A stretch of DNA of 43,062 nt, taken from the NCBI GenBank assembly GCA_022451965.1, contig JAKUNJ010000007.1, positions 84,914 to 127,975 on the forward strand, in the 5' to 3' direction. This DNA comes from Dehalococcoidia bacterium. Lineage in GTDB: Bacteria > Chloroflexota > Dehalococcoidia > Lucifugimonadales > Lucifugimonadaceae. Shown in pieces: positions 32,940 to 41,606 of this stretch. A model generated the notes under the pieces. That model was not told where the DNA came from and ran no database searches. It saw nothing but the letters and a program-made list of their open reading frames with translations. The position numbers were made by a program, and so were the translations under genes. Numbering within the stretch: the stretch's first letter is position 1; each line of letters begins with the position of its first letter.

Positions 32940-33974
32940 TTATCTAAAATAACCTGCAAGTTTATCATTTAATAAATCTCTTTTAACAATTTTTTTGTTT
33001 TTATTGATTCTAGAAATTTCATTTCTAAGTTTTGCTAGTGACTTTTTTGAAATTTGCCAAGATAAGATGAATGCTGAAGGCATTGACTTGAGTATATCTT
33101 TTTCAATACTAGGTAAAATCTTTATTCTTTCTTTGATTGTTAAGTTTGTAGATCTTACAATTGTTTGCTTATCTATGAAACCTCCATCAGAATCCATCAT
33201 ATGAAAAAAATCAAAGAAATCATTTTTAGATAATTTAGGGGTATTAGATTTTTTTTCAAATAAGGATTTATTTATTTGATAAGATTCTTCCGATGAAAAC
33301 CCCAAATCTTTAGTTAATTTAGTTATATGATGAAATAATAATTCTTCATTCATAAAAAAGCTTAGTGAAAAAATTTCTTCTAAAGTAGGGTTTACTGCAA
33401 AAAGTGGAGTAGTTTTACAGAATTGGTAGCCTATTTGAGTTTCGATAACCTCTTTATTGTAAGTAGGGTAATATTTGAATTTTTGATCCTCCGATAAAAA
33501 AATTGTAATAAAAGCAGCAATCTTAAGAAGTACATTTTTATTAGTTATAGTTCTTTCACCATTAAGGTATCTGTAAAATTGCCTTTCATTTACATTGAAG
33601 TCCTCATAAAAAAAGTTTCTCAACTCGTCTGTTTGGTCGTAAATATACTTGAATATAAAAGATTGAGACTCTGCAATAAAGATCTTTTTTAATTTATTTT
33701 TATTTACCTTTATTATTTTTATCTGCTTGCCCCCTATATTTGATACAGGAAAGATATTATTCAAATTAGATACCGCACCTCTTATTGACCTCCTGGTGAC
33801 TTTTCCATCAGCTTTAGATTCTACAAGCTCTATAACTTCTCTATATTTAGCCTTATCCCCAAGTGAAATAGCGGTAAAGAGAGCAATCATACTAACCAGC
33901 TCCCTTTTTTCATGGGAAGTTCCATCTGAAAAAGCAGTTTTTTTATATGAAAATATGGTTTTTTTATTATGCAT
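32940..33974 (-). CDS. Putative DNA-binding regulator of unknown family
   Basis: This 344-residue protein has no match I recognise over its length. Residues about 25-90 have the pattern of a winged helix-turn-helix (YREVIELVESKADGKVTRRSIRGAV, then a GGKQIKIIKV wing-like strand pair). Residues about 126-152 (NVNERQFYRYLNGERTITNKNVLLKIA) resemble an XRE-type helix-turn-helix with the typical YLNGER turn. The rest is helical, possibly for dimerisation or sensing. It ends 53 bases before bioY-ung and is divergent from xthA across a promoter region with repeated sequence boxes, a setting typical of a local autoregulator. Start ATG at 33974, without Shine-Dalgarno. Confidence 0.55.
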   Translation of the reverse strand: MHNKKTIFSYKKTAFSDGTSHEKRELVSMIALFTAISLGDKAKYREVIELVESKADGKVTRRSIRGAVSNLNNIFPVSNIGGKQIKIIKVNKNKLKKIFIAESQSFIFKYIYDQTDELRNFFYEDFNVNERQFYRYLNGERTITNKNVLLKIAAFITIFLSEDQKFKYYPTYNKEVIETQIGYQFCKTTPLFAVNPTLEEIFSLSFFMNEELLFHHITKLTKDLGFSSEESYQINKSLFEKKSNTPKLSKNDFFDFFHMMDSDGGFIDKQTIVRSTNLTIKERIKILPSIEKDILKSMPSAFILSWQISKKSLAKLRNEISRINKNKKIVKRDLLNDKLAGYFR

Positions 33975-34011
33975 AATTATTTTATAAATTGTCTATTTAT
34001 TAAAAATTATA

Positions 34012-34039
34012 CTTATATATTACATTATATTTAAGTCAA
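34012..34039 (-). promoter_or_regulatory. Promoter candidate of the putative regulator gene
   Basis: On the minus strand, TTGACT (34039 to 34034) and TATAAG (34017 to 34012) are separated by 16 bases. Transcription would start near 34005, about 30 bases before the ATG. The -35 box lies in the first copy of a repeated decamer (34029-34038), so a bound protein there would block it. Confidence 0.5.
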
Positions 34040-34060
34040 TAAAAAATATTATTTAAGTCA
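34029..34060. repeat. Two direct copies of ATTTAAGTCA, 22 bases apart
   Basis: Exact copies occur at 34029-34038 and 34051-34060. The 22-base period is about two turns of the helix, so both would face the same side of the DNA. The first overlaps the candidate -35 box of the regulator gene. Confidence 0.6.
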
Positions 34061-34061
34061 G

Positions 34062-34128
34062 TTTTGGTCAAAAAAAATAGATTTTTAGAGCACTAAGCTT
34101 TCTTAATTGATAAATTTTTTGGTCAAAA
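34062..34128. promoter_or_regulatory. Two exact copies of the near-palindrome TTTTGGTCAAAA
   Basis: The 12-base box occurs at 34062-34073 and 34117-34128. It consists of TTTTG and CAAAA half-sites around a central GT. Both lie between the divergent promoters of the regulator and xthA and are good operator candidates. The binding protein is not known; the adjacent regulator is the natural candidate. Confidence 0.55.
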
Positions 34129-34152
34129 TCATTAGTGTAGTCTGAATTATAT

Positions 34153-34180
34153 TTTGTATTTTCTTATTTAAAAATATAAT
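34153..34180 (+). promoter_or_regulatory. Promoter candidate of xthA
   Basis: TTTGTA (34153-34158) and a consensus TATAAT (34175-34180) are separated by 16 bases, some 33 bases before the ATG at 34213. The -35 box is weak, which would fit a regulated promoter. Confidence 0.45.
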
Positions 34181-34212
34181 GTAAATAAATTATTGAAAAA
34201 AGGACCGGGTAT

Positions 34213-34968
34213 ATGAAGATAGTATCTTGGAATGTTAATGGAATAAGAGCATGCCTTAAAAAGGATTTTATGATATTTTTTGAGAATTCAGATGCTGATT
34301 TATTCTGCATTCAGGAAACTAAAGCTCAATCTTCGCAAGTAGAAATTAATACTCCTGGCTATTCTCAATTTTGGTATAGTGCTGAAAAGAAAGGTTACTC
34401 TGGTACCTTGATATTTGCCAAGAACAAACCATTGAATTCTATATATGGGCTTGGTATAGACAAACATGATAATGAGGGAAGAGTAATAACTTTAGAATAT
34501 GAATCTTTTTATTTAGTTACTGTTTATACTCCTAATTCAAAGAGAGATTTATCTAGACTGCCATATAGAGAAAATGAATGGGATGTTGACTTTTTGAGCT
34601 ACATTAAGGAATTAGAGAAATTTAAGCCAGTAATTTTTTGTGGGGACTTAAATGTCGCGCATAAAGAAATTGATCTAAAAAATCCCAAATCAAATGAACG
34701 TAATGCTGGATTTACAAAGGAAGAAAGAAAAGGTTTTGACAATATAGTTGCAGAAGGATTTATAGATACTTTTAGAAAATTCAACCAGAATAGTGATAAC
34801 TATACTTGGTGGAGTTATATGGGAGGATCAAGGGCGAGAAATGTAGGTTGGAGGATTGACTATTTCTGTATATCTAAATCACTAGAAAATAAACTTATTT
34901 CTGCAGATATTCATGCTGATGTTTTAGGTTCAGATCATTGCCCAGTAAGTATTGAAATAAATTTGTAG
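34213..34968 (+). CDS. xthA: Exodeoxyribonuclease III (AP endonuclease)
   Basis: This 251-residue member of the endonuclease/exonuclease/phosphatase fold has SWNVNGIRA (5-13), the metal-binding IQETKAQ (Glu near 35), GDLNVAHKEIDL with catalytic Asp and Asn, RNAGFT, the WRIDYF strand and a terminal GSDHCPV with Asp-His. It cuts DNA 5' to abasic sites and trims 3' blocks, the step after Ung. AAGGA lies upstream of the ATG at a slightly long spacing. It starts the operon xthA, DUF255 gene, trmL. Confidence 0.96.
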   Translation: MKIVSWNVNGIRACLKKDFMIFFENSDADLFCIQETKAQSSQVEINTPGYSQFWYSAEKKGYSGTLIFAKNKPLNSIYGLGIDKHDNEGRVITLEYESFYLVTVYTPNSKRDLSRLPYRENEWDVDFLSYIKELEKFKPVIFCGDLNVAHKEIDLKNPKSNERNAGFTKEERKGFDNIVAEGFIDTFRKFNQNSDNYTWWSYMGGSRARNVGWRIDYFCISKSLENKLISADIHADVLGSDHCPVSIEINL

Positions 34969-34977
34969 GAATAAATT

Positions 34978-37017
34978 ATGAATTACTTATCAAAGGAGAA
35001 ATCAGAGTATTTACTTCAACATTCTAAAAATCCAGTAAACTGGTATCCCTGGGTTAATGAAGCATTTGAACGAGCTAAAAATGAAGACAAGCCAATATTT
35101 TTATCAATTGGATATTCTAGTTGCCATTGGTGTCATGTTATGGAAGAAGAATCATTTGAAGATATTGAGACTGCTGAGATATTAAATAAAAATTTTATTT
35201 CTATAAAGGTAGATAGAGAAGAAAGACCAGATATTGACTCTGTATATATGGCCGCCATACAAATGATAACTGGTAGAGGAGGTTGGCCAGCATCAATTTT
35301 TATGAATAGTAAGGGGGAGCCTTTTTATGCTGGAACTTATTTCCCTAAGTTTGATAGACATAATATCCCAGCATTTAAGTCTGTTTTAGCTAAAATTATA
35401 GAAATTTATCATAATGATCGATCAAGTATTGATAATCATACTAAAGTGGTAATAGAAGGACTAAGAAAATTTTTTAATTCTTCGGAAATATCAAATATTC
35501 AGTCAGATAATATATATGAAAAAATAATTGATCAAATTAATAAATCTTTTGACTTTGAAAATGGAGGATTTGGAGATTTTCCAAAATTCCCAGAAACTAC
35601 AAAATTACAAATTCTATACTTACTTGGGAAAAAATATTCAAATAATGATTGGTTTAATATGGGGCAATTGAGCTTAGGTTCTATGATAAATGGAGGAATC
35701 TATGATCAATTAGTGGGAGGTTTTGCAAGATATTCAACTGATAAGAAATGGATAGTTCCTCATTTTGAAAAGATGCTTTATGACAATGCATTGATTTTAT
35801 CAATTATGTGTACTTCTTATAAGGTAACTAAAAACTCAAAAATTCTTGAAGCAATAGACCAAACATTTGACTTTCTAGATAATGAAATGAAAACTACAGA
35901 AAATCTATTTTTTAGTACTCAAGATGCTGATTCAGAAGGTGAAGAAGGTGCATATTACATTTGGGATTATAATGAAATAAAAAAAATATTAAATCCAAAA
36001 GATTTCAATATAATTTCTAGTTTATGGGATATTACAGAAGAAGGAGATATTGATGGTAAAAATGTCCTTAATGTTTCAAAATCTTTAGATCAAATTTCAG
36101 AAGAAAAAAACATATCTACTTTAGATATTGATTCTGCAATATCTAGAGCAAAGAATAATTTGATAGAAATAAGACAAAAAAGAATAAAGCCGAGAACGGA
36201 TAAAAAGATTGTTTCATCATGGAATGCATTACTTATATCTAGTCTTTGTAATAGGTACAATATTACCAATGAAAAGAAATATCTTGAGCAAGCAAAAAGT
36301 ACTGCAGAGTCTATTTTGAAATTCAATCTCAAGAATAATGTTTTGCTTCATACTACAGAAGGAGAAAATTCATTTCTAGAAGATTATTCTTATTTTATAT
36401 CCTCATTATTTGAACTATATAACTCTTCATTGGATCCCTACTGGTTCAATTTAGCTAAAGATTTTTGTGATGAAACTATATTAAAGTTTTGGAGTAAAAA
36501 AGAAAGTATTTTTTTTGATTCAGTTGAGAGTACTGAACTAATAATAAGACCAAAAGGCTTTTTCGATCCAATGGTTCCTAATCCTGCTGCAATTGCAGCA
36601 CAAAATCTATATAAAATTTACAGATTTACTGGAGAAGAAAAATATTTTAAAATAGTCGGAGAATCAATAAAAAAAGTTTCAGGACTTCTAGATAAAAGTC
36701 CCCTTGATGTACCTTCATGGTTTATGTTGTATTATCAAATGCAAGAACAAAATTATGAGATATTGATTTCAGGTAAAAAGGAAGATAATTTTTATGAAGA
36801 ATCAAAATCTCTTATATTGTCTTCTTTTATTCCTAACTTAATTTTTTGTTCTTCTACCGGAAATAGAAAAGAGTTAGATCTACCGATTATGAAAGGAAGA
36901 AGAAACGATAATAAAACTACTGTTTATATTTGTAAAAATTATGTTTGTAATTTACCCATAAACAATATTAAAGACCTAAATAATCAACTCACTAAAATAG
37001 TTGGAGTTTATAAATGA
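34978..37017 (+). CDS. Thioredoxin-domain protein of the DUF255/YyaL family
   Basis: This 679-residue protein has an N-terminal thioredoxin-like domain with a CHWC pair (Cys49, Cys52) in [11 protein letters not shown], followed by [10 protein letters not shown] and GGWPASIF. A long (alpha/alpha)-barrel-like part resembling glycosyl-mannosidase folds makes up the rest. This is the full YyaL / SPATA20 arrangement. Its biochemical role is not established; redox or sugar-related functions have been proposed. Shine-Dalgarno AGGA (34967-34970) overlaps the xthA stop, and the 3' end overlaps trmL (ATGA), so the three genes are coupled. Confidence 0.92.
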   Translation: MNYLSKEKSEYLLQHSKNPVNWYPWVNEAFERAKNEDKPIFLSIGYSSCHWCHVMEEESFEDIETAEILNKNFISIKVDREERPDIDSVYMAAIQMITGRGGWPASIFMNSKGEPFYAGTYFPKFDRHNIPAFKSVLAKIIEIYHNDRSSIDNHTKVVIEGLRKFFNSSEISNIQSDNIYEKIIDQINKSFDFENGGFGDFPKFPETTKLQILYLLGKKYSNNDWFNMGQLSLGSMINGGIYDQLVGGFARYSTDKKWIVPHFEKMLYDNALILSIMCTSYKVTKNSKILEAIDQTFDFLDNEMKTTENLFFSTQDADSEGEEGAYYIWDYNEIKKILNPKDFNIISSLWDITEEGDIDGKNVLNVSKSLDQISEEKNISTLDIDSAISRAKNNLIEIRQKRIKPRTDKKIVSSWNALLISSLCNRYNITNEKKYLEQAKSTAESILKFNLKNNVLLHTTEGENSFLEDYSYFISSLFELYNSSLDPYWFNLAKDFCDETILKFWSKKESIFFDSVESTELIIRPKGFFDPMVPNPAAIAAQNLYKIYRFTGEEKYFKIVGESIKKVSGLLDKSPLDVPSWFMLYYQMQEQNYEILISGKKEDNFYEESKSLILSSFIPNLIFCSSTGNRKELDLPIMKGRRNDNKTTVYICKNYVCNLPINNIKDLNNQLTKIVGVYK

Positions 37018-37472
37018 ATATTGTACTTTATGAGCCTGAAATACCTCATAATACTGGAAATATAATAAGGTTATGTGCAAATATTAATGCTGATTTACAC
37101 CTTATACAACCTCTTGGTTTTACTCTCAATGATAAAAATCTACGAAGAGCTTCTTTGGATTATTTTGATATTTGCAATGTTCATATTCATGAAAATTTTG
37201 AGAATTTTATGAATATGAAGGGGAAATCTGAGATATACCTGACTGATACAAAGGCTGAAAATAAATATACAGATTTAAATTATAATATTTCTGACACATT
37301 TGTATTTGGATCAGAAAGCAAAGGTATAAGTAAGGCTGTACTGCAAAAATTTCAATCAAAAAATAAGATTTATATACCTATGTTTCCAAACATACGTTCG
37401 ATCAATATTTGTAATTCAGTTTCTGTGATTGCTTATGAGTGTTGGAGGCAATCAAAATTTATTATTGAATAG
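37014..37472 (+). CDS. trmL: tRNA (cytidine/uridine-34-2'-O)-methyltransferase
   Basis: This 152-residue minimal SPOUT enzyme has [17 protein letters not shown] near the start (7-23), LIQPLGF, then FGSESKGIS and the knot [22 protein letters not shown] at the end. It puts a 2'-O-methyl group on the wobble base of tRNA-Leu with S-adenosylmethionine. The third motif usually reads RSLNLSNSV; here it is RSINICNSV, a mild variant. It starts in the stop of the DUF255 gene and its end overlaps the convergent NIPSNAP gene by 11 bases. Confidence 0.93.
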   Translation: MNIVLYEPEIPHNTGNIIRLCANINADLHLIQPLGFTLNDKNLRRASLDYFDICNVHIHENFENFMNMKGKSEIYLTDTKAENKYTDLNYNISDTFVFGSESKGISKAVLQKFQSKNKIYIPMFPNIRSINICNSVSVIAYECWRQSKFIIE

Positions 37473-38076
37473 GAGAAAATTCACTTGGCATTACAATTTT
37501 ATTTTCCATAAACAATGGTGGTTTTGCTTCAGATTTTGGAGGCCATCCTATTGATGAAAATTTTTCTCTAGCCTCAGTTCTATGTTGAAGACTTTTATAT
37601 CCCCATATGTGCATAAATTTATTCACTTCTCCCACTTCTGAAACAAAAGCTCCAACTAATGGAGCTAGAGATTTTCTTGCTTCAATTTTTTCCTCCCAAG
37701 CTGGTAACATTTTATTAATTTCATTAAATGGGAAAGTATAGATTCTCATTTCAAAGAATGGACCAATATTTCTTTGTTCCCATTTTGGACTAAAAGATAC
37801 CGGCTTCCAAAATTCAGTATTCATTCTTAACATGTATTCTGCTGTATCTGGTGGCCAAAGATTTTTCTTTACAGCTTTTTCTCTACATTGATTTCTATGT
37901 TCCATATTTTCATAAGGCCAAACATGAACTATTTGATTTAATACACCAATTTCTGAATACCAAAAAGCTCCAATTTTTGAAATCGTATTTCTTCCTTCAA
38001 TTTTTTCTTGAAATTTACTTATAACAGTTTGTAATGAACCAGCTTTGATTTGGTAGGTCCTAAATTCATATATCAT
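37462..38076 (-). CDS. NIPSNAP-family protein, two tandem domains
   Basis: This 204-residue protein has two ferredoxin-like NIPSNAP repeats. The first (about 1-100) begins IYEFRTYQIKAGSLQTVISKF and the second (about 108-204) begins FFEMRIYTFPFNEINKMLPAWEEKI. Each contains a VHVWPYENMEHR or MHIWGYKSLQHR stretch with paired aromatic and His residues. The function of bacterial members is poorly known; many sit with catabolic genes. It is divergent from the nitroreductase across 75 bases. Confidence 0.85.
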   Translation of the reverse strand: MIYEFRTYQIKAGSLQTVISKFQEKIEGRNTISKIGAFWYSEIGVLNQIVHVWPYENMEHRNQCREKAVKKNLWPPDTAEYMLRMNTEFWKPVSFSPKWEQRNIGPFFEMRIYTFPFNEINKMLPAWEEKIEARKSLAPLVGAFVSEVGEVNKFMHIWGYKSLQHRTEAREKFSSIGWPPKSEAKPPLFMENKIVMPSEFSPIQ

Positions 38077-38151
38077 AATAGTCCTTTTTTTTAATTTAGA
38101 AAATAGTAAGAAAAGGTTACAATAAAACTAAGTAAAAGTATAGGAGAAATA

Positions 38152-38706
38152 ATGTCCCCAGATAATCCGATTTTAGTTAGAAAAAGTTCTGTAAATTTTA
38201 TGGAAGATCCAATTCAAGATAATGAGGTAAATTCAATTATTAAAGCTGCTATGTGGGCTCCATCATCAAGAAATGCTCAACCGTGGCGTATCATAGGTGT
38301 AAAAAGTAACTCAGTAAAGTTTAATCAAATTATTGAATGTTTGTCATCGGATAATAGAGTTTGGGCAAAAAAATCTGGATTAATATTAATATTTTCTACA
38401 AAAGAGATTGATGAAAAATTTAATCCAAAAATATTTCTAGATATCGGATTTAGTGGTCAAAATGCCATGATAGAAGCAACAAGGTTAGGATTAGAAACAC
38501 ATCCAATAGGGGGTTGGGATGAGGGTTTAGTAAAGTCTGTAGTTAATATTCCTAGTGAAAGCAAAGTTGGATTTTTATTGGTTGTAGGAAAACCAGGTAA
38601 TGAAAAAACATTGCCTGATGAACTAATTGATTCACACCAAAAAATTAGAGAAAGAAATGATGTTGAAATGAATTTTAATTATGATCAATGGGGAGAAAAA
38701 TTTTAA
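38152..38706 (+). CDS. Nitroreductase-family FMN protein
   Basis: This 184-residue protein has the family start LVRKSSVNFMEDPI (FMN phosphate binding), AAMWAPSSRNAQPWRI (about 33-48) and a late ATRLGLETHPIGGW. Such homodimeric flavoproteins use NAD(P)H to reduce nitro groups, quinones or enones, or dehydrogenate their substrate. A strong Shine-Dalgarno (AGGAGA, 38142-38147) precedes the ATG. The last four bases overlap the convergent aroQ gene. The specific substrate is not visible. Confidence 0.88.
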   Translation: MSPDNPILVRKSSVNFMEDPIQDNEVNSIIKAAMWAPSSRNAQPWRIIGVKSNSVKFNQIIECLSSDNRVWAKKSGLILIFSTKEIDEKFNPKIFLDIGFSGQNAMIEATRLGLETHPIGGWDEGLVKSVVNIPSESKVGFLLVVGKPGNEKTLPDELIDSHQKIRERNDVEMNFNYDQWGEKF

Positions 38707-39158
38707 GATCTAATAGAAGAAGCCAATAATTCTACAGCAGATCTATAGCTATTTTCGCCAAATCCCTGAACTGTTCCAATAACTGCTGAAACAATTAGTG
38801 ATTTTTGTCTCCATGATTCTGGTCTTGAGTATATGTTTGACATATGTACTTCGACACAAGGGTAACTAACTGATTTTATTGCATCATGCAGTGCAGTAGA
38901 AGAATGAGTTAGTGCACCAGCATTAATTATGCAGCCATCGATAGAATTATTTTTCCCATGCATAAAATCTAAGATTTCACCTTCATGATTACTTTGATAG
39001 AATTCTAAATTAACACTAATTTCTTTAGAAAATTCTTTTAGGTTATCATTTATTTCATCAAGTGTTTTTGAACCGTATATTTCAGGCTCTCTTTTACCAA
39101 GCATATTAAGATTAGGTCCATTTACGATTAATATTTTTAATTCATTACTCATAAGCAA
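38703..39158 (-). CDS. aroQ: 3-dehydroquinate dehydratase, type II
   Basis: This 151-residue protein has the complete type II signature: NGPNLNMLGKREPEIYG (with the Tyr and Arg of the active-site lid), SNHEGEI, INAGALTHSSTALHDAI and VEVHMSNIYSRPESWR. It forms a dodecamer and makes 3-dehydroshikimate in the shikimate pathway. No other aro gene is close. The start is ATG (39158), with an alternative two codons later. It is convergent with the nitroreductase gene and divergent from the FAH-fold gene. Confidence 0.96.
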   Translation of the reverse strand: MLMSNELKILIVNGPNLNMLGKREPEIYGSKTLDEINDNLKEFSKEISVNLEFYQSNHEGEILDFMHGKNNSIDGCIINAGALTHSSTALHDAIKSVSYPCVEVHMSNIYSRPESWRQKSLIVSAVIGTVQGFGENSYRSAVELLASSIRS

Positions 39159-39253
39159 CTTTATTTATTTGATTTAGATATATTCTAATATAATCTATGA
39201 TAATCGAAAACGTAAACTAAAAATATGATTTTGTATATATTGGAGAGTAAATA

Positions 39254-40285
39254 ATGAAATTAATTCAATTGTCAAATTCTGAAAACTCTAGAATAGTAGG
39301 GGTTTTATTTGAGAACAAAATATTTAACATAACTGAAATAAACAAAAATTTAAGTACTACATATGAATTAATTAACTATTCATTATCTAGCGACTTGAGT
39401 TTAGAAAATATTATTACTAATTTATTGGAAAAAGCGCCAGCTCTCAAATATTCTTATGATGAGATAATGCATTCAAATAAAACTGATAATTTACCAAAAA
39501 TATTAGTTCCCATAGATCATCCTGATCCTTATAAATTATTTATTTCAGGTACAGGATTAACTCACACTGGATCTGTAAAATCTAGAGATATGATGCATAA
39601 TGAAAATGAACTCAAGAAAGATCAAACAGATTCAGCAAAAATGTTTCAAATGGGTATAGAGGGCGGCAAACCAAAAGAAGGTAATACTGGAGTGGCTCCA
39701 GAATGGTTTTACAAAGGTAATGGGACTAATTTGAAAGGCCCAAATGAAGAATTAGAGATCCCTGATTTCTCACTAGATGGAGGAGAAGAACCAGAAATTA
39801 TAGGATGTTATATTATTGATTTTCAAGGCAATCCTGTAAGAATCGGATTTTCACTTGGCAATGAGTTTTCTGATCATGAAACTGAGCAGATAAATTATCT
39901 TTATTTAGCGCATTCAAAAATGAGAAATTGTTCTATTGGGCCAGAGCTTGACACAAGACTTGAATTTAAGGATATTTCTATTAGTTGTGAAATTGACAGA
40001 GATGGATCAAAAATTTATGAAAGTGGAATCTTGAAATCAGGAGAAGAATATATGTCTCACAGTTTAGACAATATGGAGTATCATCATTTCAAGTACGATA
40101 TTCATAGACGTCCAGGTGATATACACTTACACTTTTTTGGAACTAGTCAACTATCTTATTCAACAAGAGATTGGAAATTTAATTCTGGTGATGAGATTAC
40201 TATTTCTTCTCCGGAATTTATAGGGCAACTTAAGAATCGAGTAATTAAGAAAAAATCTAAAGAATTTATAATAAAGAAAGTCTAG
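39254..40285 (+). CDS. FAH-fold protein of the AraD1/GguC type
   Basis: This 343-residue protein has a short N-terminal domain and a C-terminal FAH-type barrel. The metal region GGEEPEIIGCYIID, GFSLGNEFSDHETE and the closing FGTSQLSYSTRDWKFNSGDEITI follow the GguC/AraD1 pattern more closely than plain FAH hydrolases. AraD1 proteins dehydrate 2-keto-3-deoxy-L-arabonate, a product of the kind made by enolase-family sugar-acid dehydratases such as the gene at 13917. That link is inference, as the genes are 24 kb apart. Shine-Dalgarno GGAGAG (39242-39247) precedes the ATG. Confidence 0.8.
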   Translation: MKLIQLSNSENSRIVGVLFENKIFNITEINKNLSTTYELINYSLSSDLSLENIITNLLEKAPALKYSYDEIMHSNKTDNLPKILVPIDHPDPYKLFISGTGLTHTGSVKSRDMMHNENELKKDQTDSAKMFQMGIEGGKPKEGNTGVAPEWFYKGNGTNLKGPNEELEIPDFSLDGGEEPEIIGCYIIDFQGNPVRIGFSLGNEFSDHETEQINYLYLAHSKMRNCSIGPELDTRLEFKDISISCEIDRDGSKIYESGILKSGEEYMSHSLDNMEYHHFKYDIHRRPGDIHLHFFGTSQLSYSTRDWKFNSGDEITISSPEFIGQLKNRVIKKKSKEFIIKKV

Positions 40286-40289
40286 GATT

Positions 40290-41591
40290 TTGACTTCTAA
40301 TATGTTTTCCAATAAATTTTATCTGATTGCATTAGCTATATTATTACCTACATCGATTAATTTATCTATTACTCAATTTCTAACTCCAATACTAAATGCT
40401 TTTATGGTAAGAAGTATAAATCCTGAATTATCAATTAGCGTGTTCTCTATTGCAATGTCCATACTTTTCTTAATTTCTCTTCCTCAATTAAGAGTTCAAC
40501 ATTTGACAATAGTTTATTTTAAGAACTATAGTAAATTCAAAATTCATTTTTTTGTTCTAATTCTTGCGTTCATATGTCTTTTATTTTCAGCTTTAATAAT
40601 TTTTTCCCCAGTTATAAACTTTGTTCTAGAAATAGTATTTGAAACTTCTGGTGATATGAGAAAAGAAGTTGAAAATGCATTAAGAATTTCTTTTTTTATT
40701 CCATTTTTATTAGTAATTAAAATGCATTTATATGCTATTTCAATTGTTTCTTCAAAATCAAACTATATTTGGATTGGAACTATTAGTGGATTTATACTGA
40801 GTATTTTTTTTGCATCATTTTTATTTTATTTAGATTTTGATAAATATAATTTGGGAATAACTTCCTATACTATTTCTTCGATAATTGAGACTATTATTAT
40901 ATTGTTTTTAGTAAGAAAAAAATTATTTGATTCAAATGATATTCTAAATAAAGATATCCTAAATATAAGAGAATTGACTAAATTTTTTACTCCCTTGCTT
41001 TTTGCTGCATTTTTACCTGCTTTTACAATGCCTGCAATAAATGCTTGCTTAACAAGATTTGATAATCCTGAAATAGCAATATCATCTGTCAATTTAGGTT
41101 TTGGTATTTTTGGTGCAGTTACATTTATGATAAATGGATGTCAATCAACTATTCTTTCACTTTTAGCTAATGGATATAAGTATAAAAATATTAGAGACTT
41201 TTCATATATTATTGGAATTATTACTCTTTTTGTATGTTTAGCTATTAGCTGGATTCCAATTTTAAGTAATCTTATATTTTTAACTATTTTCGGAATTAAG
41301 GGCTCTTTACTTTCAGGAACAATGGTTGTGTTTAGATTGCTTGCTTTTTTACCACCATTTTTAGTTATGGAACAAATTTATGTTGGAATTATTATGAATT
41401 CAAAATCTACAAATCCTATTTTTTATATAAATATATATCGATTTATAGTATTAATATTATGTCTTTCTACTGGTATATTATTCCTTAAGAGTTATGGTCC
41501 AACAGTTGGGGGAGCATCCTGGGCACTTTCTTTGTTTTTTGAAGCAATCTTTGCTTGGTATTTTGCTAGAAAAATTACTTTACCAAGTTGA
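40290..41591 (+). CDS. MATE-like / polysaccharide-flippase-like membrane protein
   Basis: This 433-residue protein has about twelve hydrophobic segments in two halves. TQFLTPILNAFMVRSINPE near the N-terminus and TMPAINACLTRFDNPEIAISS near 245 look like matching helices of the two MOP-superfamily halves. It is more divergent than usual MATE exporters, and a lipid-linked sugar flippase is equally possible. The start is TTG at 40290, only 2 bases after AGGA; ATG at 40302 is an alternative. It lies 4 bases after the AraD1-type gene, so they are probably co-transcribed. Confidence 0.6.
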   Translation: MTSNMFSNKFYLIALAILLPTSINLSITQFLTPILNAFMVRSINPELSISVFSIAMSILFLISLPQLRVQHLTIVYFKNYSKFKIHFFVLILAFICLLFSALIIFSPVINFVLEIVFETSGDMRKEVENALRISFFIPFLLVIKMHLYAISIVSSKSNYIWIGTISGFILSIFFASFLFYLDFDKYNLGITSYTISSIIETIIILFLVRKKLFDSNDILNKDILNIRELTKFFTPLLFAAFLPAFTMPAINACLTRFDNPEIAISSVNLGFGIFGAVTFMINGCQSTILSLLANGYKYKNIRDFSYIIGIITLFVCLAISWIPILSNLIFLTIFGIKGSLLSGTMVVFRLLAFLPPFLVMEQIYVGIIMNSKSTNPIFYINIYRFIVLILCLSTGILFLKSYGPTVGGASWALSLFFEAIFAWYFARKITLPS

Positions 41592-41606
41592 TCATGAGGG
41601 AAAAAA

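Noticed and set aside
33727-33987. 86-codon plus-strand frame opposite the start of the putative regulator
   Set aside because: No Shine-Dalgarno, covers the regulator N-terminus and ends at its start region; looks like an antisense shadow.
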